A DNA stretch of 45,721 nt from an uncultured Prevotellaceae bacterium (lineage in GTDB: Bacteria; Bacteroidota; Bacteroidia; Bacteroidales; Bacteroidaceae): NCBI GenBank assembly GCA_947176895.1, contig CAMWSK010000020.1, positions 1-45,721 on the forward strand, written 5' to 3'. Positions 1 through 7,404 of this stretch are shown here, piece after piece. The notes beneath the pieces are model-generated. The model ran no database searches. It worked only from the letters and a program-made list of their open reading frames with translations, and was not told the origin of the DNA. Made by a program: the position numbers and the translations under genes. Numbering within the stretch: the first letter of the stretch is position 1; each line of letters begins with the position of its first letter.

Positions 1-73
1 TGTCTCTCTCTTGGAAAGAGAATAGAAGGCAAAGATTTGTTTAAATAAATTGCACATCTGCACATATTGAAAT

Positions 74-180
74 AAATGACTTCATGTTTTGGTGAAAACA
101 TGTTGATGTTTTGCCTCAAACATGTTCATGTTTTTGAAAAACATGTTGATGTTTTCTCCGATACATGTTCATGTGTTTTT
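74..180. repeat. Phased palindromic repeat array 1 (five units, 21-22 bp period)
   Basis: Four clear units and one degenerate unit of the form AAACAT-GTTS-ATGTTTT. The right-hand ATGT arms begin at 84, 106, 128, 149 and 171, so the period is 22, 22, 21, 22 bp, about two helical turns. The four-base centre alternates GTTG, GTTC, GTTG, GTTC in units 2 to 5. The gaps between units are only 4-5 bp, so this is not a CRISPR array. The same unit occurs at 19098-19180 and 37855-37937. The array lies about 130 bp upstream of the argR promoter and beyond whatever gene ends left of the window. A 64-codon reading frame runs through it but is only the translated repeat. Function unknown. Confidence 0.85.
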
Positions 181-290
181 TTGCCTTGTGGCGATGAGTG
201 CGGCAGATTGTCCCCGTGCGCATATTCATGCGTATTTGCTTTTATAAATGGTCTTTCTTGCATATATTAGGGAAATATAACCTGTTTTTC

Positions 291-321
291 TTGTATAATC
301 CGTATTTCTTGCCTATTTTTG
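291..321 (+). promoter_or_regulatory. Promoter of argR (Bacteroidota type)
   Basis: TTG at 291-293 and TATTTTTG at 314-321 (TAnnTTTG) are separated by 20 bp. The start codon is 38 bp further on. The leader is A-rich with no Shine-Dalgarno sequence, as is usual in this phylum. Three copies of TTTCTTG (254-260, 287-293, 305-311) cover the promoter and might be operator elements. Confidence 0.6.
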
Positions 322-359
322 CACAGATATAACAAAAAGAAAGTACAAACAGAAAGATT

Positions 360-839
360 ATGAGCAAAAAGTCAGCCAGACTGGAGATGGTAAAAATGGT
401 GATAAGCAGTCAAGAGATTGCCACTCAAGACGAGTTGATGGTGGCCTTGCAGCAGAGTGGTGTGCGATGCACCCAGGCCACACTTAGCCGCGACCTCAAG
501 GAGATGCGTGTGGTGAAGGTGTTGGCTGCCTCCGGCCGCAAGATTTATATGTTGCCCGGTACCCAGGTTTTTCGTGGCGTGAGCGATACACACGCCACGG
601 TGAGTGCCTTGCACCATAGCGGTGTGCTGAGCATCAAGTTCAGTGGCCACCTGGCTATCATCAAGACGCTTCCCGGCCATGCCGGCCATGTGGCGTATGA
701 CCTGGACAATGCTCAGCTGGACATCGTGTTGGGAACCGTAGCGGGTGACGACACCGTGATGGTGGCCTTGGACGAGGAGGTGGAACGTACTTACGCTTTG
801 AATGCCTTGGCCGGGGCAACAAACTTGAATATAGATTGA
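360..839 (+). CDS. argR: Arginine repressor ArgR
   Basis: A 159-residue ArgR-family regulator, close to the usual length. The N-terminal winged helix contains the typical recognition segment CTQATLSRDLKEMRV (about residues 37-51). The C-terminal oligomerisation and arginine-binding half ends with the conserved GDDTVMVAL stretch. In the known family, arginine binding assembles hexamers that bind operators of arginine genes. Here it is the first gene of a same-strand run that continues through argG, argC, argD and argF', with its own promoter just upstream, so autoregulation and control of the whole operon is the natural inference. The ATG follows an A-rich leader without SD. Nothing unusual in the protein itself. 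Confidence 0.95.
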   Translation: MSKKSARLEMVKMVISSQEIATQDELMVALQQSGVRCTQATLSRDLKEMRVVKVLAASGRKIYMLPGTQVFRGVSDTHATVSALHHSGVLSIKFSGHLAIIKTLPGHAGHVAYDLDNAQLDIVLGTVAGDDTVMVALDEEVERTYALNALAGATNLNID

Positions 840-856
840 TAAGGGGATAGGAGAGA

Positions 857-1474
857 ATGGAACAAAATTCACCTGATGTGGATATTGTGATTGCCGATGC
901 CCGGCATGAGGTCTATGTGGATTTGATATTGGACACCATACGCGAGGCTGCGAAGCGTCGCGGAACGGGTATCGCCGAACGTACCCACGAGTATGTGGCC
1001 ACGAAGATGCGCGAGGGCAAGGCTGTGCTGGCCTTGTGCGGCGACCGTTTTGCCGGATTCAGCTATATCGAGACGTGGGGCAACAAGCATTACGTCACCA
1101 CCAGCGGACTTGTCGTTCATCCCGACTTTCAGGGGCTGGGCATCGCACGCCGCATCAAGGACTATACGTTCACGCTGGCCCGCGTGCGCTGGCCTCATGC
1201 CAAGATTTTCAGTCTTACGAGCGGCGATGCCGTGATGAAGATGAACACGGACCTGGGGTATGTGCCTGTCAGTTTCCGTCAGCTGACTACCGACGAGAGC
1301 TTTTGGAAGGGCTGTCAGGGATGTATCAATCATGAGATTCTTGAGGAGAAGGACCATCAGTTCTGTATCTGCACCGGCATGCTCTACGACCCCGACAGGC
1401 ATCGGGGCGAGCCTACCTCGCTGGTGGTGTTCAAGGATGTGATGAAGCAGCTGGTGCTGCGCGGATTAGAATAA
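857..1474 (+). CDS. GNAT-family N-acyltransferase, probable first enzyme of arginine synthesis
   Basis: 205 residues. The GNAT acyl-CoA-binding motif is seen as VVHPDFQGLGIARRIK (about residues 91-106). Cys pairs occur near the C-terminus (CQGC and CIC), an unusual addition. The gene is 17 bp after argR and 19 bp before argG, so it is co-transcribed with arginine genes. No classical argA or argJ is in the window. Since the downstream transcarbamylase is of the N-succinylornithine type, this enzyme is a good candidate for acylating glutamate from succinyl-CoA (N-succinylglutamate synthase) or acetyl-CoA. I recall that an equivalent gene in Bacteroides thetaiotaomicron was given this role from mutant fitness data, but the assignment here rests on context; the acyl donor cannot be read from the sequence. 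Confidence 0.75.
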   Translation: MEQNSPDVDIVIADARHEVYVDLILDTIREAAKRRGTGIAERTHEYVATKMREGKAVLALCGDRFAGFSYIETWGNKHYVTTSGLVVHPDFQGLGIARRIKDYTFTLARVRWPHAKIFSLTSGDAVMKMNTDLGYVPVSFRQLTTDESFWKGCQGCINHEILEEKDHQFCICTGMLYDPDRHRGEPTSLVVFKDVMKQLVLRGLE

Positions 1475-1493
1475 AAAAGATTTACTTAAAGAT

Positions 1494-2696
1494 ATGGGAA
1501 AGAAAAAAGTTGTGGTTGCCTTCAGTGGCGGCCTGGACACCAGCTACACCGTGATGTATCTGGCCAAGGAGATGGGTTATGAGGTGTATGCCGCCTGTGC
1601 CAACACGGGTGGTTTCAGTGCCGAGCAGTTGAAGCAGAACGAGGAGAACGCCTACAAGTTGGGCGCAACGAAGTATGTGACCTTGGATGTGACGCAGGAG
1701 TACTATGCCAAGAGCCTGCGCTATATGATTTACGGCAATGTGCTACGTAACAACTGTTATCCCATTTCGGTCAGTTCCGAGCGTATTTTCCAGGCTCTGG
1801 CCATCGCCCGCTATGCCCGGGAGATTGGCGCCGGCGCCATTGCCCATGGCTCTACGGGTGCGGGCAACGACCAGATACGCTTTGACATGACTTTCCTGGT
1901 GACGGCTCCCGGCGTGGAGATTATCACGCTTACCCGCGATGGTAACCTGAGCCGTCAGGAGGAGATTGATTACTTGAACAAAAACGGTTTTGCCGCCGAT
2001 TTCACCAAGTTGAAATATTCTTACAATGTGGGCATCTGGGGCACCAGCATCTGCGGAGGCGAGATTCTTGACTCGAAGCAGGGATTGCCCGAGAGCGCTT
2101 TCCTGAAGCATCCTGTCAAGGAGGGCACGGAACTGTTGAAGATTGGCTTTGAGAAGGGCGAGATTGTGAGTGTGAACGGTGAGAAGTATGACGACAAGAT
2201 AGCTGCCATCAACGCTATCGAAAAGATAGGTGCCGCTTATGCCATCGGTCGCGACTGCCATGTGGGCGACACCATCATCGGCATCAAGGGACGTGTGGGC
2301 TTTGAGGCGGCCGCTCCCATGCTTATCATCGAGGCTCACCGTTTCCTGGAAAAATACACGCTGAGCAAATGGCAGCAGTATTGGAAGGACCAGGTGAGCA
2401 ACTGGTATGGCATGTTCCTTCACGAGAGCCAGTATCTGGAGCCTGTGATGCCCGATATCGAGGCGATGTTGCAGAGCAGCCAGCGCAACGTGAACGGCGA
2501 GGTGACGCTGGAGTTGCGCCCCTACAGCTTCAGCACCGTGGGCGTGGACAGCCCCGATGACCTGGTGAAGAACAAGCTGGGCGAGTATGGCGAGGGGGCC
2601 AAGGGCTGGACCGGCGAGGATGCCAAGGGCTTCATCAAGGTGTCGTCCACCGCACTGCGTGCCTATTATCTGGCTCATCCCGATGAGGAGCGTTGA
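1494..2696 (+). CDS. argG: Argininosuccinate synthase
   Basis: 400 residues, the normal length. It joins citrulline and aspartate using ATP, the penultimate step of arginine synthesis in the cytoplasm. The N-terminal PP-loop ATP-binding motif SGGLDTSY is at residues 11-18. The conserved HGSTGAGNDQIRF segment follows at about residues 118-130. The gene sits 19 bp after the acyltransferase gene in the arginine operon. argH, which would complete the pathway, is not in the window. No anomalies. Confidence 0.97.
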   Translation: MGKKKVVVAFSGGLDTSYTVMYLAKEMGYEVYAACANTGGFSAEQLKQNEENAYKLGATKYVTLDVTQEYYAKSLRYMIYGNVLRNNCYPISVSSERIFQALAIARYAREIGAGAIAHGSTGAGNDQIRFDMTFLVTAPGVEIITLTRDGNLSRQEEIDYLNKNGFAADFTKLKYSYNVGIWGTSICGGEILDSKQGLPESAFLKHPVKEGTELLKIGFEKGEIVSVNGEKYDDKIAAINAIEKIGAAYAIGRDCHVGDTIIGIKGRVGFEAAAPMLIIEAHRFLEKYTLSKWQQYWKDQVSNWYGMFLHESQYLEPVMPDIEAMLQSSQRNVNGEVTLELRPYSFSTVGVDSPDDLVKNKLGEYGEGAKGWTGEDAKGFIKVSSTALRAYYLAHPDEER

Positions 2697-2720
2697 GCCT
2701 TCTCCTTATTATTATATAAT

Positions 2721-2927
2721 ATGGCAGGAAAAAGATTCTATCTGTCCTCTACGGACATCAAGATTGCGGGTGTATGCGGCGGGATAGCCGAGTATTTCGA
2801 CATCGACCCCTTGCTGGTTCGCCTGGCTTTCTTCGCTTTTATTTGGTGTGTGGGCTGTGGTCTTTGGCTTTACCTGTTGCTTTGGATTCTGGCACCGCGC
2901 CGCAATAGATACAATAGGTATGAATAA
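2721..2927 (+). CDS. Small PspC-domain membrane protein
   Basis: 68 residues. The PspC signature is clear: a lysine-rich start, then GVCGGIAEYFDIDPLLVRLAF, followed by one hydrophobic segment (about residues 37-60) and a basic tail RRNRYNRY. PspC-domain proteins are membrane partners of phage-shock or envelope-stress systems, but stand-alone small PspC proteins are common and mostly uncharacterised. It lies between argG and argC, and its last 8 bases overlap the start of argC, so translation of the two is probably coupled. Why an envelope protein sits in an arginine operon is unclear. No pspA or pspF neighbour is present. Confidence 0.85.
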   Translation: MAGKRFYLSSTDIKIAGVCGGIAEYFDIDPLLVRLAFFAFIWCVGCGLWLYLLLWILAPRRNRYNRYE

Positions 2928-3972
2928 GGTAAGAATAGGAATACTTGGAGCCGCAGGCTACACGGGAGGCGAGCTGATTCGCTTGTTGCTGAACCACCCC
3001 AATGCCGAGATTGCTTGGGCGCACAGCGAGAGCAATGCGGGCAACAGGGTGTGCAGCGTGCACGAAGGTCTGGTGGGCGATACCGACCTGTGCTTCTCGG
3101 ATGTGCATCCGTATGAGCAGGTGGATGTCATTTTCTTGTGCTTCGGGCATGGCAAGAGCGAGAAGTTTCTGGCGGAGAATCCCGTGCCCCCGGGCGTGAG
3201 GATTATTGACCTGGCCCAGGATTTCCGTATCGGGCCTCGCCACATCACCCGGGAGGGGCAGGGGCCTGCCGACGGATTCGTCTACGGCCTGCCCGAGATG
3301 AACCGCGAGCAAATCATGGGATGCACCCGTTTGGCCAATCCCGGATGTTTTGCCACGTGCATCCAGCTGGGCCTTTTGCCTTTGGCACAGGCGGGTTTGT
3401 TGCAGAGCGATGTGAGTGTGAACGCCATTACGGGCAGCACGGGAGCCGGACAGAAGCCGGGTGCCACCACACACTTCTCGTGGCGCAACAACAATATGTC
3501 CACTTACAAGCTCTTCACGCATCAGCATCTCCACGAGATTACGCAAACACTGAACGAGCTGAAGCCCGCAGATGCTCCTCATGTGGTGGATACATTGAGT
3601 GAGCCTGCCGGCGCGGAGGGCATCACCATCGACTTTATCCCGTATCGTGGCGACTTCGCCCGCGGCATTTTCTGTACCCAGGTGATAAAACTCGCCCGCG
3701 AATGTTCGGACGAAGAGATGGCGGAGCTTTACCGCGACTTCTATGCCTCTGCCGCTTTCACCCACTATACCCCGAGTGACATCGACCTGAAGCAGGTGGT
3801 GAACACCAACAAGGCGCTGGTCTGCACCCGCATGTTCGGGCGCAAGGTGGTGGTCACCACAGCCATCGACAACCTGCTGAAGGGTGCCGTGGGTCAGGCC
3901 GTTCAGAACATGAACCTCATGTTCGGGCAGGACGAGAAAGCGGGCTTGGGACTGAAGGCAAGTGCTTTTTAG
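2920..3972 (+). CDS. argC: N-acyl-gamma-glutamyl-phosphate reductase
   Basis: 350 residues from the ATG at 2920. An upstream in-frame start at 2848 would add 24 residues lying inside the PspC gene and was rejected because the protein then lacks its typical beginning (MNKVRIGILGAAGYTGGEL). The Rossmann glycine motif GAAGYTGGEL is at residues 10-19, and the catalytic cysteine is in NPGCFAT (Cys143). GSTGAGQKPG and the late histidine region are also typical. It reduces N-acylglutamyl phosphate to the semialdehyde with NADPH. In this organism the acyl group is probably succinyl, judging from argF'. The start overlaps the preceding gene by 8 bp. Confidence 0.95.
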   Translation: MNKVRIGILGAAGYTGGELIRLLLNHPNAEIAWAHSESNAGNRVCSVHEGLVGDTDLCFSDVHPYEQVDVIFLCFGHGKSEKFLAENPVPPGVRIIDLAQDFRIGPRHITREGQGPADGFVYGLPEMNREQIMGCTRLANPGCFATCIQLGLLPLAQAGLLQSDVSVNAITGSTGAGQKPGATTHFSWRNNNMSTYKLFTHQHLHEITQTLNELKPADAPHVVDTLSEPAGAEGITIDFIPYRGDFARGIFCTQVIKLARECSDEEMAELYRDFYASAAFTHYTPSDIDLKQVVNTNKALVCTRMFGRKVVVTTAIDNLLKGAVGQAVQNMNLMFGQDEKAGLGLKASAF

Positions 3973-3993
3973 AATCAACATAACGAAGAAACA

Positions 3994-5130
3994 ATGGAAC
4001 TATTTGACGTATATCCTCTTTTCCCGATCAACATTGTAAAGGGAAAGGGTTGTCATGTATGGGACGACAAGGGGCAGGAGTATCTGGACCTTTATGGCGG
4101 CCATGCCGTGATAAGCATCGGCCATGCTCATCCCCGTTATATACAGGGAATAACCGACCAGGTGCAGCAGTTGGGCTTTTACAGCAACAGCGTGGTGAAC
4201 AAACTGCAGCAGGAGCTGGCCCACCGGTTGGGAAAGGCTTCCGGCTATGAGGACTACTCGCTCTTCCTTATCAACAGCGGGGCCGAGGCCAACGAGAATG
4301 CCATGAAGTTAGCTTCCTTCCACACGGGACGGACGCGTGTCCTGAGCATCGAGAAGGCCTTTCACGGGCGCACATCGCTGGCTGTGGAGGCCACCGACAA
4401 TCCCAAGATTGTGGCTCCCATCAACGCCAACGGCCACGTGACTTTCCTGCCCATCAACGACCTTGAGGCCTGGGCTGCGGAACTTCGCAAGGGTGATGTG
4501 GCCTGCTGCATGGTGGAGTGTATGCAGGGGGTGGGCGGCATCCGTCTGGTGACCCGGGAGTTTATGCAGGGGCTTCGCGCCTTGTGTGACGAGACGGGCA
4601 CCGTTCTTGTTTGCGACGAGATACAGTGTGGCTATGGCCGGAGCGGCAAGTTCTTCTGCCACCAGCATTTTGATGTCCGTCCCGACATCATCACCGTGGC
4701 CAAGGGCATAGCCAACGGTTTTCCCATGGGCGGCGTGCTCATCAGCCCTAAGTTCGTACCCGTTTACGGTATGTTGGGAACGACCTTCGGCGGAAATCAC
4801 TTGGCTTGCGCCGCGGCTTTGGCTGTGCTTGATGTGATGGAGGAGGAGAGGCTGGTGGACAATGCCGCCTTCGTGGGCCGCTATCTGCTGGAGACGCTGC
4901 AAAACGCACAGCTGCCTCACGTGAAGGAGGTGCGCGGCAAGGGCCTGATGATAGGTATCGAGCTGGATATTCCCTACAAGGATGTGCGCGGGCGCCTGCT
5001 CTTCGAGGAGCATATCTTCACAGGCTGTGCCGGCACCAACGTGTTGCGTCTGTTGCCTCCTTTGTGTCTCGGCATAGAAGAGGCCAATCAGTTTATCATG
5101 AGCCTGCAACATGTGTTGCAGACGATTTAA
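3994..5130 (+). CDS. argD: N-acylornithine aminotransferase (acetyl- or succinylornithine)
   Basis: 378 residues, a class III PLP-dependent aminotransferase. Visible features are the NSGAEANENAMK phosphate-binding segment (about residues 94-105), the CDEIQCGYGRSG motif (about 208-219) with the PLP-binding Asp, and the Schiff-base lysine Lys237 in TVAKGIANGFPMGG. It converts the N-acylglutamate semialdehyde to N-acylornithine using glutamate as amino donor. It is 21 bp after argC in the same operon. Whether the acyl group is acetyl or succinyl is inferred from the downstream transcarbamylase. Confidence 0.94.
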   Translation: MELFDVYPLFPINIVKGKGCHVWDDKGQEYLDLYGGHAVISIGHAHPRYIQGITDQVQQLGFYSNSVVNKLQQELAHRLGKASGYEDYSLFLINSGAEANENAMKLASFHTGRTRVLSIEKAFHGRTSLAVEATDNPKIVAPINANGHVTFLPINDLEAWAAELRKGDVACCMVECMQGVGGIRLVTREFMQGLRALCDETGTVLVCDEIQCGYGRSGKFFCHQHFDVRPDIITVAKGIANGFPMGGVLISPKFVPVYGMLGTTFGGNHLACAAALAVLDVMEEERLVDNAAFVGRYLLETLQNAQLPHVKEVRGKGLMIGIELDIPYKDVRGRLLFEEHIFTGCAGTNVLRLLPPLCLGIEEANQFIMSLQHVLQTI

Positions 5131-5140
5131 ACCTTTTAAT

Positions 5141-5698
5141 ATGGAGAAAAGAAATAACAAGCAGATCGGTGAGCGGCTGAAGGGCTTGCGCGATGTGCTG
5201 GGTATCCCCGTGACGCGAATGGCTCAGGTGTGTGACACCACCGTGGAGCATTATATGAAAATAGAAAGTGGCGAGAGTGATCCTTCGGTCTACTATCTTA
5301 ACAAAATCAGCAAGGCCTATGGAATCGCACTTGACGTGTTGCTCTTCGGCAGCGAACCGCGTATGCAGGCCTATTTCGTGACGCGTGCAGGCCAGTCGCA
5401 GTTCGTAGAGCATCGCGACGACTATAGCTATCACTCCCTCGCTTCGGGTTTCAAGAACCGGACGATGGATGTGTTTTATACCATTGTCGACCCTCTGCCC
5501 GAGGGCAAGAGCCACCGCAAGAACAGTGCCCCGGGTCAGGAGGTGATTGTCGTGCTGAAAGGGCGATTGGAATTTATCATAGACGACAAGACCATTGAAC
5601 TTGGCGTCGGCGACACGGTTTACTTCGACACGTCGCATCCCCATTGCATGAATGCCTTGGGCGACAAACCTGTGAAGTTCCTTTGTGTTATTGTGTAA
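5141..5698 (+). CDS. XRE-family regulator with C-terminal cupin domain
   Basis: 185 residues. The start at 5141 (MEKRNNKQIGERLKGLR) is preferred to an upstream in-frame ATG inside argD. The N-terminal half is a helix-turn-helix of the Cro/CI type (about residues 8-65). The C-terminal half is a cupin barrel with the conserved PGQEVIVVLKGRLEF and GDTVYFDTSHPHCMNAL segments (about residues 125-170). Such regulators sense small ligands through the cupin. It is 10 bp after argD and 5 bp before the acyl-CoA ligase gene, so it most likely controls that ligase. Its ligand is not evident. Confidence 0.88.
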   Translation: MEKRNNKQIGERLKGLRDVLGIPVTRMAQVCDTTVEHYMKIESGESDPSVYYLNKISKAYGIALDVLLFGSEPRMQAYFVTRAGQSQFVEHRDDYSYHSLASGFKNRTMDVFYTIVDPLPEGKSHRKNSAPGQEVIVVLKGRLEFIIDDKTIELGVGDTVYFDTSHPHCMNALGDKPVKFLCVIV

Positions 5699-5703
5699 TA
5701 AAA

Positions 5704-7371
5704 ATGATAGAAAGATATTTGAAACAAACCTCCTTCACAAGCGAGGAGGATTATAATAAGAATCTGGAATTTATCATTCCCGAGAATTTTAATTTCGCTT
5801 ACGATGTGATGGACGCATGGGCCGAAGAAGAGCCGGAGCGGTTGGCGCTCATGTGGACGAACGACCATGGCGAGGAGTACCGGCTGACCTTTGCCGATCT
5901 GAAGGAAAAAAGTGACCGGGCTGCCGCTTACCTGCAGACCTTGGGCATCGGGCGCGGAGATATGGTGATGCTTATCCTCAAGCGCCGCTTGGAATGGTGG
6001 CTCGTGATGTTGGCTTTGCACAAGCTGGGGGCTGTGGTGATACCCGCCACCCACATGCTCACCAAGCACGACATCGTCTATCGCAACCAATCGGCCTCGG
6101 TGAAGGCCATCATTTGTGTGGGTGAAGAATATGTGCTGGGCGAGGTGCAGAAGGCGCTGCCCGAAAGCCCCACGGTGGAATGTCTGGTGAGTGTGGGACC
6201 CTTGGTGCCCGAAGGTTTCCATGACTGGCACAAAGAGGTGGCTCAGGCACCCGTTTTCCAGCGTCCTGCGTTTGTCAATTCCAATGACGACCTGCTGTTG
6301 ATGTACTTCACCAGCGGCACCACCGGCGAACCCAAGATGGTGGCACACGACCATCTTTATGCGTTGGGGCATCTGACGACAGGTCTCTTCTGGCACAACC
6401 TTTCGCCTGACAGCATTCATATGACCGTGGCCGACACGGGATGGGGCAAGGCCGTTTGGGGCAAGTTTTATGGCCAGTGGTTTGCCGGGGCATGTGTCTT
6501 TGTTTATGATCATGAGAAGTTCCATGCCGATGATTTGTTGCGCCAGATAGAGAAGTACCACATCACTTCGTTCTGTGCTCCTCCCACTATCTACCGATTC
6601 CTGGTGCGTGAGGACCTGAGCCGATACGACCTCAGTTCTTTGCACTATTGTTGCACGGCGGGCGAGGCGCTGAATGCTGCCGTTTATGAGAAGTTCCTTC
6701 AACTGACCGGCATCCGTCTGATGGAAGGATTCGGGCAGACCGAGACCACCATGACGCTGGGCACCATGCCTTGGATGGAGCCGAAGCCGGGCAGCATGGG
6801 CAAACCCAATGCCCAATACGAGATAGACCTGCTACGTCCTGATGGCACATTGTGTGAGGATGGCGAAAAGGGCGAAATCGTGGTGCGTGTGCCCGAGGGG
6901 AAAAAGCCCATAGGGTTGTTCAAGGAGTACTATCGTAACGAGGAACTTACCCGTGAGGCTTGGCACGATGGCTACTATTTCACGGGAGACATGGCTTGGC
7001 GCGACCAGGACGGATATTATTGGTTCGAGGGTCGCACGGACGATGTGATCAAGAGTTCCGGCTACCGCATCGGCCCCTTCGAGGTGGAGAGTGCCCTGAT
7101 GACCCATCCCGCCGTGGTGGAATGCGCCATCACGGGTGTGCCCGACGAGGTGCGGGGTATGGTGGTGAAGGCCACCGTGGTGTTGGGCAAGGGCTGGTGT
7201 GAGCACGCCGGCCCCGAGCTGGTGAAGGAACTTCAGGACCACGTGAAGAGTGTTACGGCTCCCTACAAATATCCCCGCATCGTGGAGTTTGTGGATTCTC
7301 TGCCCAAGACCATCAGCGGAAAGATTCGTCGTGTGGAGATTCGTGAACAGCACAATCAGAACACAAAGTAA
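5704..7371 (+). CDS. AMP-binding acyl-CoA synthetase
   Basis: 555 residues from ATG 5704 (MIERYLKQTSF); the longer frame from 5644 overlaps the cupin gene and was rejected. It contains all adenylate-forming motifs: YFTSGTTGEPKMVAH (about residues 200-214), EGFGQTE (about 342-348), the hinge region YWFEGRTDDVIKSSGYRIGP, and the C-terminal catalytic lysine in PKTISGKIRR. The overall pattern is closest to short/medium-chain acyl-CoA synthetases of the ACSM/acetate type. The acid used cannot be told from sequence. It is paired with the XRE-cupin regulator inside the arginine operon, which suggests a linked but separate function, perhaps activating a carboxylic acid made or taken up under the same conditions. 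Confidence 0.9.
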   Translation: MIERYLKQTSFTSEEDYNKNLEFIIPENFNFAYDVMDAWAEEEPERLALMWTNDHGEEYRLTFADLKEKSDRAAAYLQTLGIGRGDMVMLILKRRLEWWLVMLALHKLGAVVIPATHMLTKHDIVYRNQSASVKAIICVGEEYVLGEVQKALPESPTVECLVSVGPLVPEGFHDWHKEVAQAPVFQRPAFVNSNDDLLLMYFTSGTTGEPKMVAHDHLYALGHLTTGLFWHNLSPDSIHMTVADTGWGKAVWGKFYGQWFAGACVFVYDHEKFHADDLLRQIEKYHITSFCAPPTIYRFLVREDLSRYDLSSLHYCCTAGEALNAAVYEKFLQLTGIRLMEGFGQTETTMTLGTMPWMEPKPGSMGKPNAQYEIDLLRPDGTLCEDGEKGEIVVRVPEGKKPIGLFKEYYRNEELTREAWHDGYYFTGDMAWRDQDGYYWFEGRTDDVIKSSGYRIGPFEVESALMTHPAVVECAITGVPDEVRGMVVKATVVLGKGWCEHAGPELVKELQDHVKSVTAPYKYPRIVEFVDSLPKTISGKIRRVEIREQHNQNTK

Positions 7372-7404
7372 TAAATGTTGAACATAGCTTAAGCGACAAG
7401 AAAC

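Noticed and set aside
74..180. CRISPR array
   Set aside because: Gaps between repeat units are only 4-5 bp, units are palindromic and variable, and no cas genes are present.
76..270. 64-codon reading frame with KHVHVFEKHVDVF-like repeats
   Set aside because: It is only repeat array 1 read as protein; no start signal and no family resemblance.
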